Assembly (NCBI GenBank): GCA_934096265.1
Contig: CAKOLI010000002.1
Coordinates: 24,648 to 88,647, forward strand
Reading direction: 5' to 3'
Length of the DNA: 64,000 nucleotides
Source: an uncultured Bacilli bacterium
Lineage (GTDB): Bacteria > Bacillota_I > Bacilli_A > RF39 > UBA660
The notes beneath the pieces are model-generated. The model was not told the DNA's origin. It did not search any database and worked only from the letters and a program-made list of their open reading frames with translations. The position numbers and the translations under genes were made by a program. Positions 34,605 to 43,783 of the stretch are shown here, piece after piece (position 1 is the first letter of the stretch; every line of letters starts with the position of its first letter).

Positions 34605-35801
34605 TTATTTTTCTAACAACCAGTCAATTATATTTTTATGAATTATCCCATTTTGTGATAAATCAAATTTATCCATTGAAAGAACATACTTTGGATAATT
34701 ATCATCTATTCTTTTATAAGCATTAAATTCTCTATCAATAACTGCCTCATCACTTAAGATATAAGCCACTTGAATATATATCTTTTCATTAAACCTTGTT
34801 GCTATAAAATCTATTTCCCCATTTTCTAATGTACCAATAGTAACATTATATCCTCTAGCAATAAGCTCATTATATACAATATTTTCTAAATATGCACCAA
34901 TTTGTTCTTTTTTGCCCTCACTTAAAATATTAGTAAAACCTAAATCAGTTAAATAATACTTATATTTGCCAGTAAGTATTCTTTTACCTCTAACATCATA
35001 TCTTTCTACCTTAGAAATAAGATTAGCACGAGTTATGTAATCAAGATAATTATATAATGTTTCTAATGATACATTCCTAGAGTCACTTTGCATATATTTT
35101 TTTAAACTATCAGGTGAAAACACTTGAGATGGAGTAGTTAAAATATAAGTAACTATTCTATTTAATAAATCTATATCTTTAATATTAAATCTTTTTACGA
35201 TATCTTTTATTATTATTGAATCATATATATCACTTAAATAAGTTTTTCTTGAAATATCATCTTTTTGCATAAATCTTTGTGGCATTCCACCCCATTTGAT
35301 ATAATCATTAAATGCATCTTCTATATCCCTATTATCAGTAATATTTAATAATTTACATACTTCATCAAATGTAAATGGAGTTATTTTAAAACTTACATAT
35401 CTTCCAGCTATATGAGTTGCTAAATCACTAGATAACAAATCACTATTAGAACCAGTTATAAAAATAGATGTATTTGAGGTAGCCCTTAAAGAATTAACAA
35501 CACGTTCCCACTTTAAAACATTTTGTATCTCATCAAAAAATATATAATATTTCTTATCATCAATTATCTTTTCTTTAACATAATTATTTAGCTTTTTAGG
35601 GTCTGTATACTCTTCATAATCATAATCTTCAAAATTAATATAAATAATATGACTATCATCTACACCACTATCTTTTAACTCATCTATTATTTGCTTTAAA
35701 ATAACTGACTTTCCAGAACGTCTAATACCAATTAACACTTTAATTAACTCTTGGTCATAAAATGGTCTAATTAATTTTAAATATCTTTCACGAATAACCA
35801 T
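34605..35801 (-). CDS. AAA ATPase with DUF4143/DUF4143-like C-terminus (first copy)
   Basis: 398 residues. Walker A GIRRSGKSVILK, Walker B YYIFFDEIQNV, sensor SIFITGSNSDLLS, a winged-helix middle region and a C-terminal restriction-endonuclease-like part (ENIVYNELIARGYNV, ENGEIDFIA). Common in host-associated bacteria; function not established. ATG at 35801 follows AAAGGGAG. Preceded by a consensus promoter and short repeats that may bind a regulator, perhaps the protein itself. Confidence 0.88.
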   Translation of the reverse strand: MVIRERYLKLIRPFYDQELIKVLIGIRRSGKSVILKQIIDELKDSGVDDSHIIYINFEDYDYEEYTDPKKLNNYVKEKIIDDKKYYIFFDEIQNVLKWERVVNSLRATSNTSIFITGSNSDLLSSDLATHIAGRYVSFKITPFTFDEVCKLLNITDNRDIEDAFNDYIKWGGMPQRFMQKDDISRKTYLSDIYDSIIIKDIVKRFNIKDIDLLNRIVTYILTTPSQVFSPDSLKKYMQSDSRNVSLETLYNYLDYITRANLISKVERYDVRGKRILTGKYKYYLTDLGFTNILSEGKKEQIGAYLENIVYNELIARGYNVTIGTLENGEIDFIATRFNEKIYIQVAYILSDEAVIDREFNAYKRIDDNYPKYVLSMDKFDLSQNGIIHKNIIDWLLEK

Positions 35802-35827
35802 AATCCATCTCCCTTTCTTATACATCA

Positions 35828-35856
35828 ATTATAATACTACATTTAATTTTTGTCAA
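35828..35856 (-). promoter_or_regulatory. Consensus promoter of the DUF4143 ATPase gene
   Basis: TTGACA (35851-35856), 17-nt spacer, TATAAT (35828-35833), a full match to the vegetative consensus. An 11-nt repeat CGTAATAAATT abuts the -35 box (35855-35865) and recurs at 35895-35905. Confidence 0.85.
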
Positions 35857-35975
35857 TTTATTACGCTACAGAGTAATTTTTTACTGTTTTTATTAATTTA
35901 TTACGATAACACATCACATTTCTTTATACAACAATTAAACTACATCAATCCAAAAATACAAATATTTTATATAAA

Positions 35976-36034
35976 TTCGGTAATTTGTGGCATTTTCATT
36001 CGGTAATTTGTAAGACTTCTCTTCGGTAATTTGT
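35976..36034 (-). repeat. Three iteron-like repeats, 23-nt period
   Basis: ACAAATTACCGAA (minus strand) three times, at 35976-35988, 35999-36011 and 36022-36034, each 23 nt apart, with unrelated 10-nt spacers. The spacing is about two helical turns, so the sites face one side of the DNA. Confidence 0.85.
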
Positions 36035-36063
36035 AGATAGCACTAATCTACGCCCTAACTTTA

Positions 36064-37578
36064 TTATCCCTTTTTAAACAAATTAATAATTCTCTTACAT
36101 ATATCCTTCGTACTATCATTAAACAAATACATAACTAAAAATAATAATACAAATAGCATTATAAACACAATCCCTAATACAACTACACTCATAAACAAAC
36201 TACTAACACTATTAAAAATAAATACTTCTACATACTTAAATAAATAACTAACACCTAAGAAAACTAAAGTTACCAAAACATAATCACTAATTAACCTCCA
36301 AAAGGATATATTCTTAAATATCTTCTTACTAATTAAATTACATTTTAATATAATATTAACTACAAATGATATAGAAGTTGCAAGTAATAATCCATCTATT
36401 TTCATAAATATACATAATATAATAGATAAAACAATATTTATACCCGCACTAACTAAAATATGATTTTTAGTATTCTTATACATCCCATTTGAATTAATTA
36501 TAGATACCAAAGGTAAACAAAGCATATAGAAAAACGATGTTAAAGAAAATAATATTACCGTAAAATAAGAAAGAATATAATTACTATCTCCTATCCAATA
36601 ATTAACAAATGTCCTAATCCCTATCATAAAAGTTAAAGGCATCGTAATAGATAAAAGAACAAACAAAGCCTGCAACTCCTTAAACAAAGGATATGCCCTA
36701 TCATCCTCATGACTAGCAAACACATTACCAAAAGAATTAACCGTAGCATAACTTACCCTAGAAGATATCTCATTTAAATACCTAAGTATAAAATTATATG
36801 ACGTATAAATACTTACCCATACAGGTCCTAAAAAATACATAACCAAAACAGCATCTACATTATTTAAAACAACAGTACCTACCTGTAACCAAGCCAAATC
36901 CTTAGTCATCTTAATCATAGAAGTATCCTTATTAGAAACCTCATGTAAAAAACTATACCTTTTCTTTACCACTATCCTCATAACTACTTCTTCAATTATC
37001 TTAATAATCAAAATAAGTATAGCAATACTAACCAAACTTCTAAACCAAACAATAACCAAAATAGTTAAAACATCACACAATAACTTCATTGAGTTTAACA
37101 CATTTGCATACACATACCTCTCCTGATTCGCAGACAAAACAGCAGTATACGTCTGTGTCTTACCAAAATAAGCTATTAAATAAGAAGAAGCTATAATGAA
37201 AAAACATAACGTTATAGATAATACATCACTAACATCTTTATAATAAATATAAAGTCCTATACTAACTAAAACAATAATACCAAAAATAATTAGCCCAATC
37301 TTCCTAAAAATATACCTAGCCCCAGAATATATCCTATTAACATCATCCATATTCTTATCCGCAAAAGGCTTATAAAGTGAATAAATAACAGCCTCACTAA
37401 AACCTACTTGAGCTAAAAAAACATAAGATATCACTTGATTAATAAATTGATAATACCCATTATTAGCATCCCCTAAATAATTAATCAAATAATTAACCTT
37501 AACAAGCCCAACTATCCCTATAAGCAAATAAGGAACTATATCACTAATCATATTTAAAGCTATCTTCTTTGTCCTCAT
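36064..37578 (-). CDS. Oligosaccharide/lipid flippase (polysaccharide transporter family)
   Basis: 504 residues with roughly 12-14 membrane helices and few charged loops; the MIGIRTFVNYWIG and MKIDGLLLATSISFVVNII regions resemble Wzx/MATE-type flippases that export lipid-linked sugars. AAGGAGTAAGAGTT precedes the ATG. No glycosyltransferase cluster is adjacent, so the cargo is unknown. Confidence 0.85.
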   Translation of the reverse strand: MRTKKIALNMISDIVPYLLIGIVGLVKVNYLINYLGDANNGYYQFINQVISYVFLAQVGFSEAVIYSLYKPFADKNMDDVNRIYSGARYIFRKIGLIIFGIIVLVSIGLYIYYKDVSDVLSITLCFFIIASSYLIAYFGKTQTYTAVLSANQERYVYANVLNSMKLLCDVLTILVIVWFRSLVSIAILILIIKIIEEVVMRIVVKKRYSFLHEVSNKDTSMIKMTKDLAWLQVGTVVLNNVDAVLVMYFLGPVWVSIYTSYNFILRYLNEISSRVSYATVNSFGNVFASHEDDRAYPLFKELQALFVLLSITMPLTFMIGIRTFVNYWIGDSNYILSYFTVILFSLTSFFYMLCLPLVSIINSNGMYKNTKNHILVSAGINIVLSIILCIFMKIDGLLLATSISFVVNIILKCNLISKKIFKNISFWRLISDYVLVTLVFLGVSYLFKYVEVFIFNSVSSLFMSVVVLGIVFIMLFVLLFLVMYLFNDSTKDICKRIINLFKKG

Positions 37579-37583
37579 AACTC

Positions 37584-37757
37584 TTACTCCTTATACATAA
37601 TAAGTGCACTAAAACAATACACCTGTTCCTCTGAAAATATCCCTATCGAAGTAGAAAACTTAATATCAATAACTTCAATACCATCTCTACTAATAAAATT
37701 ATTAACTTCCTCTTCTAAATCCTTTTCATGAGATTCATCTATTACCTTAACTTTCAT
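37584..37757 (-). CDS. Sporulation protein Cse60-like
   Basis: 57 residues starting MKVKVIDESHEKDLEEEVN, with IEVIDIKFSTSI and a C-terminal YCFSALIMY; this matches the sigma-E-dependent Cse60 family (60 residues in B. subtilis). ATG at 37757 follows GGTGAATAAT; a start nine codons upstream is less likely. Lies 6 nt upstream of the flippase gene. Confidence 0.8.
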   Translation of the reverse strand: MKVKVIDESHEKDLEEEVNNFISRDGIEVIDIKFSTSIGIFSEEQVYCFSALIMYKE

Positions 37758-37788
37758 ATTATTCACCATAAATATTTTACACAAACAT

Positions 37789-38268
37789 CTATAAATTATT
37801 TGTCGATTTATAATAAATAACCTTCTTTTCCATAGAGGAATTCACATACTCAATAAGCACATTAAAATTAATATCTCCCCCATCTATATCCTTTGGAACA
37901 TTAATATATCCAACCAACATAATCCCTAAAGAAGAAGTATCTCCAACCTTCAAACTAACAGGATCATCCAATATACCTATACTAGGAAATATATCCTCAG
38001 TAAAATAATCATGAGTAATAATCGCGGTAACATCATTCATATCCTCTCTAGCATTATCAATTAATACCCTATAACTAACTTCCTCATCACTAATTCTATC
38101 TAAAGATATCTTAATATCAAACATAATATCATCCATATCAGTAGCTTCCTTATTATTAAAACATCTCTCCTTATATTCTATATAATTATTTTTATCCTCT
38201 TCACTAACGTTAGTAACATCACACCCTACTAACATAAATATACTAAATAATATAAATAATATTTTCAT
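37789..38268 (-). CDS. Lipoprotein of unknown function
   Basis: 159 residues. Signal peptide MKILFILFSIFMLVGC with lipobox LVGC, so anchored by the Cys16 lipid. The mature part is acidic with beta-like segments (VSYRVLIDNAREDMNDV, FNVLIEYVN). GGTGATTAGAT precedes the ATG. Upstream of cse60, so possibly a spore-stage lipoprotein; that is inference. Confidence 0.75.
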   Translation of the reverse strand: MKILFILFSIFMLVGCDVTNVSEEDKNNYIEYKERCFNNKEATDMDDIMFDIKISLDRISDEEVSYRVLIDNAREDMNDVTAIITHDYFTEDIFPSIGILDDPVSLKVGDTSSLGIMLVGYINVPKDIDGGDINFNVLIEYVNSSMEKKVIYYKSTNNL

Positions 38269-38415
38269 ATCTAATCACCACTACATACAATTATAACAAA
38301 CTTTTTAAAAAAAATACATAACTTAAAAATAGCTTTACAGTAAATAGGCTAATATCTGTGTCATAATTACTAATTATTAATAAACTATAATAGAGATACA
38401 AAGGAGGTAATGATT

Positions 38416-38595
38416 ATGTATTACTACGGTGGTTACAGCGGAGGAAATACCTGTGGATGCTCATCAAATACATATCCATCTTATGGATACCCATCATATG
38501 GATATAACAACACAGGCTATGGAGCCGCTATCATATTAGTATTATTCATTCTACTAGTTATAATAATCGGATGTCGTTCTACTGGTAATTGCTAA
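38416..38595 (+). CDS. YjcZ-type small spore peptide
   Basis: 59 residues: a Gly/Tyr-rich, Cys-containing head with the repeated block YPSYGYPSYGYNN, then a single hydrophobic tail GAAIILVLFILLVIIIGCR, typical of the YjcZ family found in Bacilli spores. GGAGG is 8 nt upstream of this ATG (an ATG at 38410 is too close to the ribosome site). Followed at once by a terminator, so a single-gene unit. Confidence 0.85.
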   Translation: MYYYGGYSGGNTCGCSSNTYPSYGYPSYGYNNTGYGAAIILVLFILLVIIIGCRSTGNC

Positions 38596-38609
38596 AAATT
38601 CACTAAATT

Positions 38610-38632
38610 AAGGGAATAATCTTCCCTTTTTT
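38610..38632 (+). terminator. Terminator of the YjcZ-type gene
   Basis: Stem AAGGGAA/TTCCCTT followed by TTTT. Confidence 0.85.
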
Positions 38633-38675
38633 CTATATTTGTGTTAAAATATCATTTGTCCAAGGGGTGAAGTAT

Positions 38676-39224
38676 ATGTTTAAAAAAGTTAATATATTAG
38701 ATGAAAAAGATAAACACTTAAGAATGAAAAACAGTGATGTAACATTTCCATTAAGCAAACAAGACAAAGAATTACTAAATAACATGCTAGAACACTTACA
38801 CAAAAGCCAAATCGAAAAATATGCTAAAAAATACGACCTAAGACCAGGCATGGGACTCGCTGGTCCTCAAGTAGGAGTGAACAAAAAATTCTTTGTCATA
38901 TGTCATGAAGAATACGAAAACACATTCAGAAACTACATAGTCATAAATCCCAAAATAATTAGTACATCAGAAGAAATGATATACGCTGATGGAGGAGAAG
39001 GATGCCTAAGCATAAACAGAGAAGTAGAAGGCATCGTAGGAAGACATGCTAGAATAACTGTAGAATACTACAACGAAGAAGGCAAACTAATTAAAACTAG
39101 AGCAAGAGAAGAACTAGCTATTGCCTTTCAACACGAAATAGACCATCTAAATGGAATACTATTCATAGATAGAATTAACAAAAAAGATCCATATTACAAT
39201 ATGGAAAACATGAGAGCAATATAA
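38676..39224 (+). CDS. def: Peptide deformylase
   Basis: 182 residues. The three metal-site motifs are present: GMGLAGPQVG, EGCLSI and QHEIDHLNG (HExxH). Removes the formyl group from new proteins. ATG at 38676 is 5 nt after AAGGGGTGA; the GTG at 38667 is an alternative. The 3' end is part of a bidirectional terminator shared with the convergent ftsW-like gene. Confidence 0.95.
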   Translation: MFKKVNILDEKDKHLRMKNSDVTFPLSKQDKELLNNMLEHLHKSQIEKYAKKYDLRPGMGLAGPQVGVNKKFFVICHEEYENTFRNYIVINPKIISTSEEMIYADGGEGCLSINREVEGIVGRHARITVEYYNEEGKLIKTRAREELAIAFQHEIDHLNGILFIDRINKKDPYYNMENMRAI

Positions 39225-39256
39225 AAGTAAATAATGCCTTTATATTGCTCTTTTTT
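39213..39256. terminator. Bidirectional terminator between def and the ftsW-like gene
   Basis: Perfect 12-bp stem GAGCAATATAAA/TTTATATTGCTC with a T run on the + side and A run partners on the minus side. The palindrome encodes the last residues (Arg-Ala-Ile) and stop of both genes. Confidence 0.9.
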
Positions 39257-40391
39257 GTTCCTTCATATTAACTAAATTAGTCTCTATCACTACCCTTTGT
39301 ACTAACGCAATCGCAATCATAAGAGACATCGTATAAGACCCCCCATAAGAAAGAAATGGAAGAGGTACACCCGTCAAAGGACCAATACCCATAACACCAA
39401 TCAAATTAACAGCAATATGCAAAAATAAATAAATCATAACCCCATATGCTATTAAAGAATTAGTAAGATTCTTTGCCTTTCTAGCTATCTTATAAATAAT
39501 AAATAGTAACACTCCATAAGAAATAATTACAATTACACCTACTAAAAGCCCCCACTCCTCTACAATAATAGGAAATATAAAGTCAGTATATGACTCAGGT
39601 AAATACAAATACTTCTGCGTACTAGCACCAATTCCTTGACCCTTAATACCTCCATTATTAAAAGCAATAAAACTATTACATAACTGATATCCAGACTTCT
39701 CTTGATACCTAGAACAAGGATCAAAAAAATTAAACCTCTGTAACTGATATGGTTGTAAAATATTCTTCCCCATAACAAGCACCAAGAGGGCTACCAAAAC
39801 TATCCCACTAGCAATAATCTTATTAATAAGCCTCCTCTTATTAACATCAATCGGAACAGCATAAAAAATAAGCCCACTCATCATAAGAATTATCATCCCA
39901 GTCCCTAAATCTGGCTGAACCGCTGTCAAAGCAAAAACTATAATTATCAAAGATATAGGCTTTAACAATACCCAAAAATCATCCAACTGCCCACTATGCT
40001 TATCATAATATGTTGCCAAATAAATAATCAAAGCCACCTTAACAAATTCAGAAGGCTGAATAGAAATAAAACCTAAATCTATCCAACTCTTAGCATTATT
40101 CGCCATATCACCATATAAATATACAAATACCAAAGACAATATTGACACAATAATAAACAAACTATTCATCTTCTTATAATTCTTAATAGGAAATATAAGT
40201 ATAAAAGCACTCCCTACTAAACCTATCACAATAAAAATAGCTTGCTTAATAAAATAAAAATAAGGACTCTTAGCATAACGCATATAACTTTCCATCGAAG
40301 AGGCACTTTGTATCATAATAAGTCCAAAACAAAGAAAAATGATACTCAAAATAAGTAATGGTTTATTCATATTAGAAAATATCTTCTTCAT
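39240..40391 (-). CDS. FtsW/RodA/SpoVE-family peptidoglycan glycosyltransferase
   Basis: 383 residues, about ten membrane helices. Family motifs: FISIQPSEFVKVALI, AVQPDLGTGMI, HEEWGL-like VEEWGLLVG and PLPFLSYGGS. SEDS proteins polymerise glycan strands with a class B PBP. Whether this one serves division, elongation or spore cortex (SpoVE) cannot be told; no PBP gene is adjacent. ATG at 40391 follows GGAGG at 7 nt. Confidence 0.92.
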   Translation of the reverse strand: MKKIFSNMNKPLLILSIIFLCFGLIMIQSASSMESYMRYAKSPYFYFIKQAIFIVIGLVGSAFILIFPIKNYKKMNSLFIIVSILSLVFVYLYGDMANNAKSWIDLGFISIQPSEFVKVALIIYLATYYDKHSGQLDDFWVLLKPISLIIIVFALTAVQPDLGTGMIILMMSGLIFYAVPIDVNKRRLINKIIASGIVLVALLVLVMGKNILQPYQLQRFNFFDPCSRYQEKSGYQLCNSFIAFNNGGIKGQGIGASTQKYLYLPESYTDFIFPIIVEEWGLLVGVIVIISYGVLLFIIYKIARKAKNLTNSLIAYGVMIYLFLHIAVNLIGVMGIGPLTGVPLPFLSYGGSYTMSLMIAIALVQRVVIETNLVNMKEQKRAI

Positions 40392-40475
40392 ATACACGCC
40401 TCCATTATCTTAATGGTATCACAATTTAATAATTAAATAAAGATTAAAATAATAATTTTACTAATATTATACATA

Positions 40476-41057
40476 TTAATACTTAATATCTATCCCATCA
40501 AATTCCACTTCAATAAACTTCCTACTAGCTAAATAATCACACATATGAACAAATCTAGCCAACTTATTTCTAGGTATAGGTAACACTTCATTATCCTTAT
40601 AAGGATTTACATTCCATTGTCCCATATGGCTCTCAATAATATTACATACTACCCTAACATCATCTATACCTATTGAAAGTGCATCCTTATTCCTCATAAT
40701 ATATTCACTCATAAGCATTGGATGCATAAACGCCGTATACTTCTCACGAGGATTACCACATTTAAGACCATCATGCAAAACCAAAGCCATAATAATCAAA
40801 TCCTTCTCACGAGCAGTAAAACTACCTCCTGTAACAGCATTATCCAAAAGCTCTATACCTATCCTTACAACTACCTTAGTATGCTTAACCAACCCACTTT
40901 CAGTAAGAGCATAATTAGGATGATACTTAAGCGTACTAGATGCAGGTATTTCAAAAAAATAATCAGGCAACAAATTAATCATTGTAACCAAACTACTTCT
41001 AACATCTTCACTCTTAATATAACTAATTTCTTTCTTAAAATAACTAACCTTATCCAT
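40476..41057 (-). CDS. HD-domain hydrolase
   Basis: 193 residues. KHTKVVVRIG, LVLHDGLKCG (HD pair) and a later FVHMCDYLASR supply the metal ligands of an HD phosphohydrolase. Substrate unknown, nucleotide or RNA being common in the family. AAAGGTGTAGT precedes the ATG. Confidence 0.82.
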   Translation of the reverse strand: MDKVSYFKKEISYIKSEDVRSSLVTMINLLPDYFFEIPASSTLKYHPNYALTESGLVKHTKVVVRIGIELLDNAVTGGSFTAREKDLIIMALVLHDGLKCGNPREKYTAFMHPMLMSEYIMRNKDALSIGIDDVRVVCNIIESHMGQWNVNPYKDNEVLPIPRNKLARFVHMCDYLASRKFIEVEFDGIDIKY

Positions 41058-41125
41058 ACTACACCTTTTTCTAATTAACCTTCTTAACCAATTTTAACAT
41101 ACTTAGTAAATAAATTCAAGATATA

Positions 41126-41160
41126 AAAAAGAAACTAACTTCTAAGTAAGTTAATTTCTT
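41126..41160 (-). terminator. Terminator of the Rpn-like gene
   Basis: Stem GAAATTAACTTAC/GAAGTTAGTTTC (imperfect) followed by TTTTTT, overlapping the 3' end of the gene. Confidence 0.75.
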
Positions 41161-42031
41161 CTAAAGATAATCCCGTAGACTTCATGATAATATCTATATC
41201 AATATTTTGAGATAGCAAATTCTTTGCTATTTGTTTAGCTTCATGTTTAGCTCCATCTTGGAAACTCTCCTTACAAGCTAATTCCTTATCTAATTGTAGC
41301 TCTTCTTCCTTAGTAAATTCATCCCTATATGTCTTCCATTCCGTACTATCATCACTAAACTCCTTTTGACGTCTTAGTATCTCCATAATAATATCACTAT
41401 CCTTACATACTTCTTCTATCTTTGAAGCTCTACCCTCAGTAAAACATAATAGTATTCTATACTTATCACGTAATCTAATTGCTTCTTCTTCTTTAGTATA
41501 ACATACTTTTCTATAATTAGCTAGATTAATTGTATAAAACCCTATACAATTTGAATACACCTTACCATCTTTCCTAGTAAAATAATACGTATCTACTATT
41601 TCATCACTATCTACTACATTCTCCATATTAACATTTACCTGTATTGTCTTATATCCAACTTCATATTTACTACCTGACTTTATGTTACTTAAAAACAAAC
41701 TACATAAATATCCAATATTTCTCTCCTTTATAGCCTTTGGCTTCAGATTAAGCTCTATATTTAACTTTAACTTATCTATCTTATACACAAAGTCTAATCT
41801 ATGATACTTATCCTTCTTATGTTTTACTTCCATATTATTTGATAACTTAACTATATCACTTGCATTAATTACACTATCTAAAGATAACACTTCATTTAAG
41901 AAAAAAGCAATAAATTTATTATTATTACTAAATACATAGTCAAAACATCTTTCTCTAATACATGGAATAACATCATCATGCCCTTTTATCTCTTTAACAC
42001 TATAAGAAAATACATCCTCTTCTACCTTCAT
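41135..42031 (-). CDS. Rpn/PD-(D/E)XK nuclease-family transposase-like protein
   Basis: 298 residues. RCFDYVFSNNNKFIAFFLNEVL at the start, HRLDFVYKIDKLKLNIELNLKP as the nuclease core (Asp ... E-x-N), and the C-terminal helix pattern AKNLLSQNIDIDIIMKSTGL are typical of Rpn/YhgA-like proteins. These promote recombination and often recur in genomes; not a classical IS transposase. ATG at 42031 follows GGAAGGTGAATTT; an upstream extension has no ribosome site. Confidence 0.82.
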   Translation of the reverse strand: MKVEEDVFSYSVKEIKGHDDVIPCIRERCFDYVFSNNNKFIAFFLNEVLSLDSVINASDIVKLSNNMEVKHKKDKYHRLDFVYKIDKLKLNIELNLKPKAIKERNIGYLCSLFLSNIKSGSKYEVGYKTIQVNVNMENVVDSDEIVDTYYFTRKDGKVYSNCIGFYTINLANYRKVCYTKEEEAIRLRDKYRILLCFTEGRASKIEEVCKDSDIIMEILRRQKEFSDDSTEWKTYRDEFTKEEELQLDKELACKESFQDGAKHEAKQIAKNLLSQNIDIDIIMKSTGLSLEEINLLRS

Positions 42032-42084
42032 AAATTCACCTTCCTTCCTAAAAACACTATAATAAATATTTCCTATTAATGCAA

Positions 42085-42111
42085 GCATGCTAAAACTAAA
42101 TTTTAGTATGC
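42085..42111. repeat. Inverted repeat upstream of the Rpn-like gene
   Basis: GCATGCTAAAA/TTTTAGTATGC, 5-nt loop, one mismatch pair. Further copies of the half-sequence ACTAAAA occur around it. The rest of 42112-42245 shows nothing clear. Confidence 0.55.
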
Positions 42112-42245
42112 GTTTTTCATACCAAAACTGCAAAAAAATACTAAAATTTATACTTTGGTAGTGTTTTTATATACTAAAACTAACATAAAAAAAGTAATTT
42201 TCTTTGTAAAATTACCGTAAAATTTTTAAAATCTCTTCTAAATTA

Positions 42246-42282
42246 AGAAAAAAAGTTCGTATATTTTTACCACGAACCAGAA
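42246..42282 (-). terminator. Terminator of the ylbE/ylbF/rsmD cluster
   Basis: GTTCGT/ACGAAC stem then TTTTTTT just after rsmD. Confidence 0.75.
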
Positions 42283-42287
42283 AAACA

Positions 42288-42839
42288 CTACTTCAAATAC
42301 TTATATATATTAACATAAGTACTACCGTATTTCTTACTCTTAATAAGAGAAAGTTCCAAATAAGAATCATCTAACTTATCAAAACTATATTCACACACAA
42401 CAAGACCATCTTCATTTAATAAATTAAACTCTAAAATATACATAAGAACATCTTTGATACACATATCCTTATACGGAGGATCAACGAATATAATATCTGC
42501 CTTAATACCATTATCCCTAAAATAACAAAGAGCCTTCTTATAATCCCTATTAATAATCATTACCTTATCATTTATCTTAAAATTATCAATATTCTCCTTG
42601 AGTATATTACAAATAACCTTATTATTATCAACAAAATAAACATACTTAGCATAATTAGAAATAGCTTCAATTCCTAAAGACCCAGAACCACAAAACAAAT
42701 CTAGTACCACACTATCATTTATCTTATCATATATAGTACTAAAAACACTCTCTTTAACCCTATCCATCGTAGGCCTTGTCCCTACAACATCATATCCTTT
42801 TATTACTCTTCCTCTTAAATACCCACTGATAACCCTCAT
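42288..42839 (-). CDS. rsmD: 16S rRNA (guanine966-N2)-methyltransferase RsmD
   Basis: 183 residues. MRVISGYLRGR, RPTMDRVKESVFS, LDLFCGSGSLGIEA (SAM site) and FVDPPYKDM (catalytic) match RsmD. It overlaps the YlbF-like gene by 4 nt. coaD, which often follows rsmD in Firmicutes, is not next here. Confidence 0.93.
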   Translation of the reverse strand: MRVISGYLRGRVIKGYDVVGTRPTMDRVKESVFSTIYDKINDSVVLDLFCGSGSLGIEAISNYAKYVYFVDNNKVICNILKENIDNFKINDKVMIINRDYKKALCYFRDNGIKADIIFVDPPYKDMCIKDVLMYILEFNLLNEDGLVVCEYSFDKLDDSYLELSLIKSKKYGSTYVNIYKYLK

Positions 42840-43120
42840 CTATGACACTCCTTATTACCTAAAATACTATTTATCCTCTTATTTATATCAAGTATAATTA
42901 ACTGAAGCTCATAATAATTATCCATATACATCTTATAATAAACATTATCATATAGCTTCTTCTTATTATCTATACTCATATCTTCTTGTACACTATCAAT
43001 CTTTCTAATAAACTTCCTATCCAAAAGAAGCTTCTTTTTACTACTCTTAATATTTCTAACCATATCACTATTATCCATTACATCTATTAACTCATATGTC
43101 TTCTCTATAACCTTATGCAT
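42836..43120 (-). CDS. YlbF/YmcA-family protein
   Basis: 94 residues, all helical, with IEKTYELIDVMDNSDMVRNIK and a C-terminal LQLIILDINKRINSIL. Matches the YlbF/YmcA family, which in B. subtilis forms the Y-complex with YaaT and affects RNase Y, sporulation and competence. Position between ylbE- and rsmD-like genes agrees with the ylb cluster. Confidence 0.75.
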   Translation of the reverse strand: MHKVIEKTYELIDVMDNSDMVRNIKSSKKKLLLDRKFIRKIDSVQEDMSIDNKKKLYDNVYYKMYMDNYYELQLIILDINKRINSILGNKECHR

Positions 43121-43139
43121 AAATTACACCTTCCTAAAT

Positions 43140-43361
43140 CTATTTTAACACATCTAGGAAGGTTTGCAACATATTAATATTATTTAACATCTTAACTATC
43201 TTATCACTAGGTCTTAATTCATAGTAACTATTTACAGATGAAACAAAATCTTTAAAACTATAAGGCGTTCTATTTAAATACTTATACCAAATACTATTAT
43301 TTCTAAGATACTCCAAATACTTAGGATTACTCTTTATCCTATACTGTAACTCTAAACTCAT
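43140..43361 (-). CDS. YlbE-like protein
   Basis: 73 residues: QYRIKSNPKYLEYLRNNSIWYKYLNR fits the YlbE family of unknown function. The ATG overlaps the stop of the YlbD-like gene by one base, so coupled. Confidence 0.8.
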   Translation of the reverse strand: MSLELQYRIKSNPKYLEYLRNNSIWYKYLNRTPYSFKDFVSSVNSYYELRPSDKIVKMLNNINMLQTFLDVLK

Positions 43362-43741
43362 TAATCCTCAAAAGACTTATACAGTGGCCTTGGAGTATAT
43401 GTACTCTTAGTACCAGTATCCTTCTTAATTAATAAATCTCCAAACAAAGAAATAGCCTTCTGCAAAGAACTAATACCATTCTGTACCTTATCTACATCAA
43501 TATTCTTAGCCAAACTAACTAAATCAGATAACCCCTTAGAACTACTATTACTAGAAGAACTATTACTACTATCCTTATTTTCACTAATATCTACATACTT
43601 ACTCCAAACATCCTCATCTTCTCCATACAAAGAATATATCTCATAAAACTCTTGCCAAGTAGACTCATTATTCTTAACATACTTAATCAAATAGGGCTTT
43701 TTCTTTACAAACGCCTTAAAATCATCTATTTTTGAATCCAT
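43361..43741 (-). CDS. YlbD-like spore coat protein
   Basis: 126 residues. The first ~60 match YlbD (IDDFKAFVKKKPYLIKYVKN, TWQEFYEIYSLYGED), a middle Ser/Asn stretch (NKDSSNSSSSNSSSKG) is low-complexity, and the C-terminus is a helical segment plus basic tail. In Bacillus YlbD is a coat-associated protein. ATG at 43741 follows GGGTGAAGTTT. Confidence 0.78.
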   Translation of the reverse strand: MDSKIDDFKAFVKKKPYLIKYVKNNESTWQEFYEIYSLYGEDEDVWSKYVDISENKDSSNSSSSNSSSKGLSDLVSLAKNIDVDKVQNGISSLQKAISLFGDLLIKKDTGTKSTYTPRPLYKSFED

Positions 43742-43783
43742 AAACTTCACCCAATAAATTATATGCTAATATCATTAAAAAGT

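Noticed and set aside
35976..36034. Three repeats with 10-nt spacers as a CRISPR array
   Set aside because: Repeats of 13 nt and spacers of 10 nt are far too short and there are no cas genes.
41135..42031. Insertion sequence at the Rpn-like gene
   Set aside because: No terminal inverted repeats or target duplications could be seen around the gene; the local inverted repeat is a short promoter-region palindrome.
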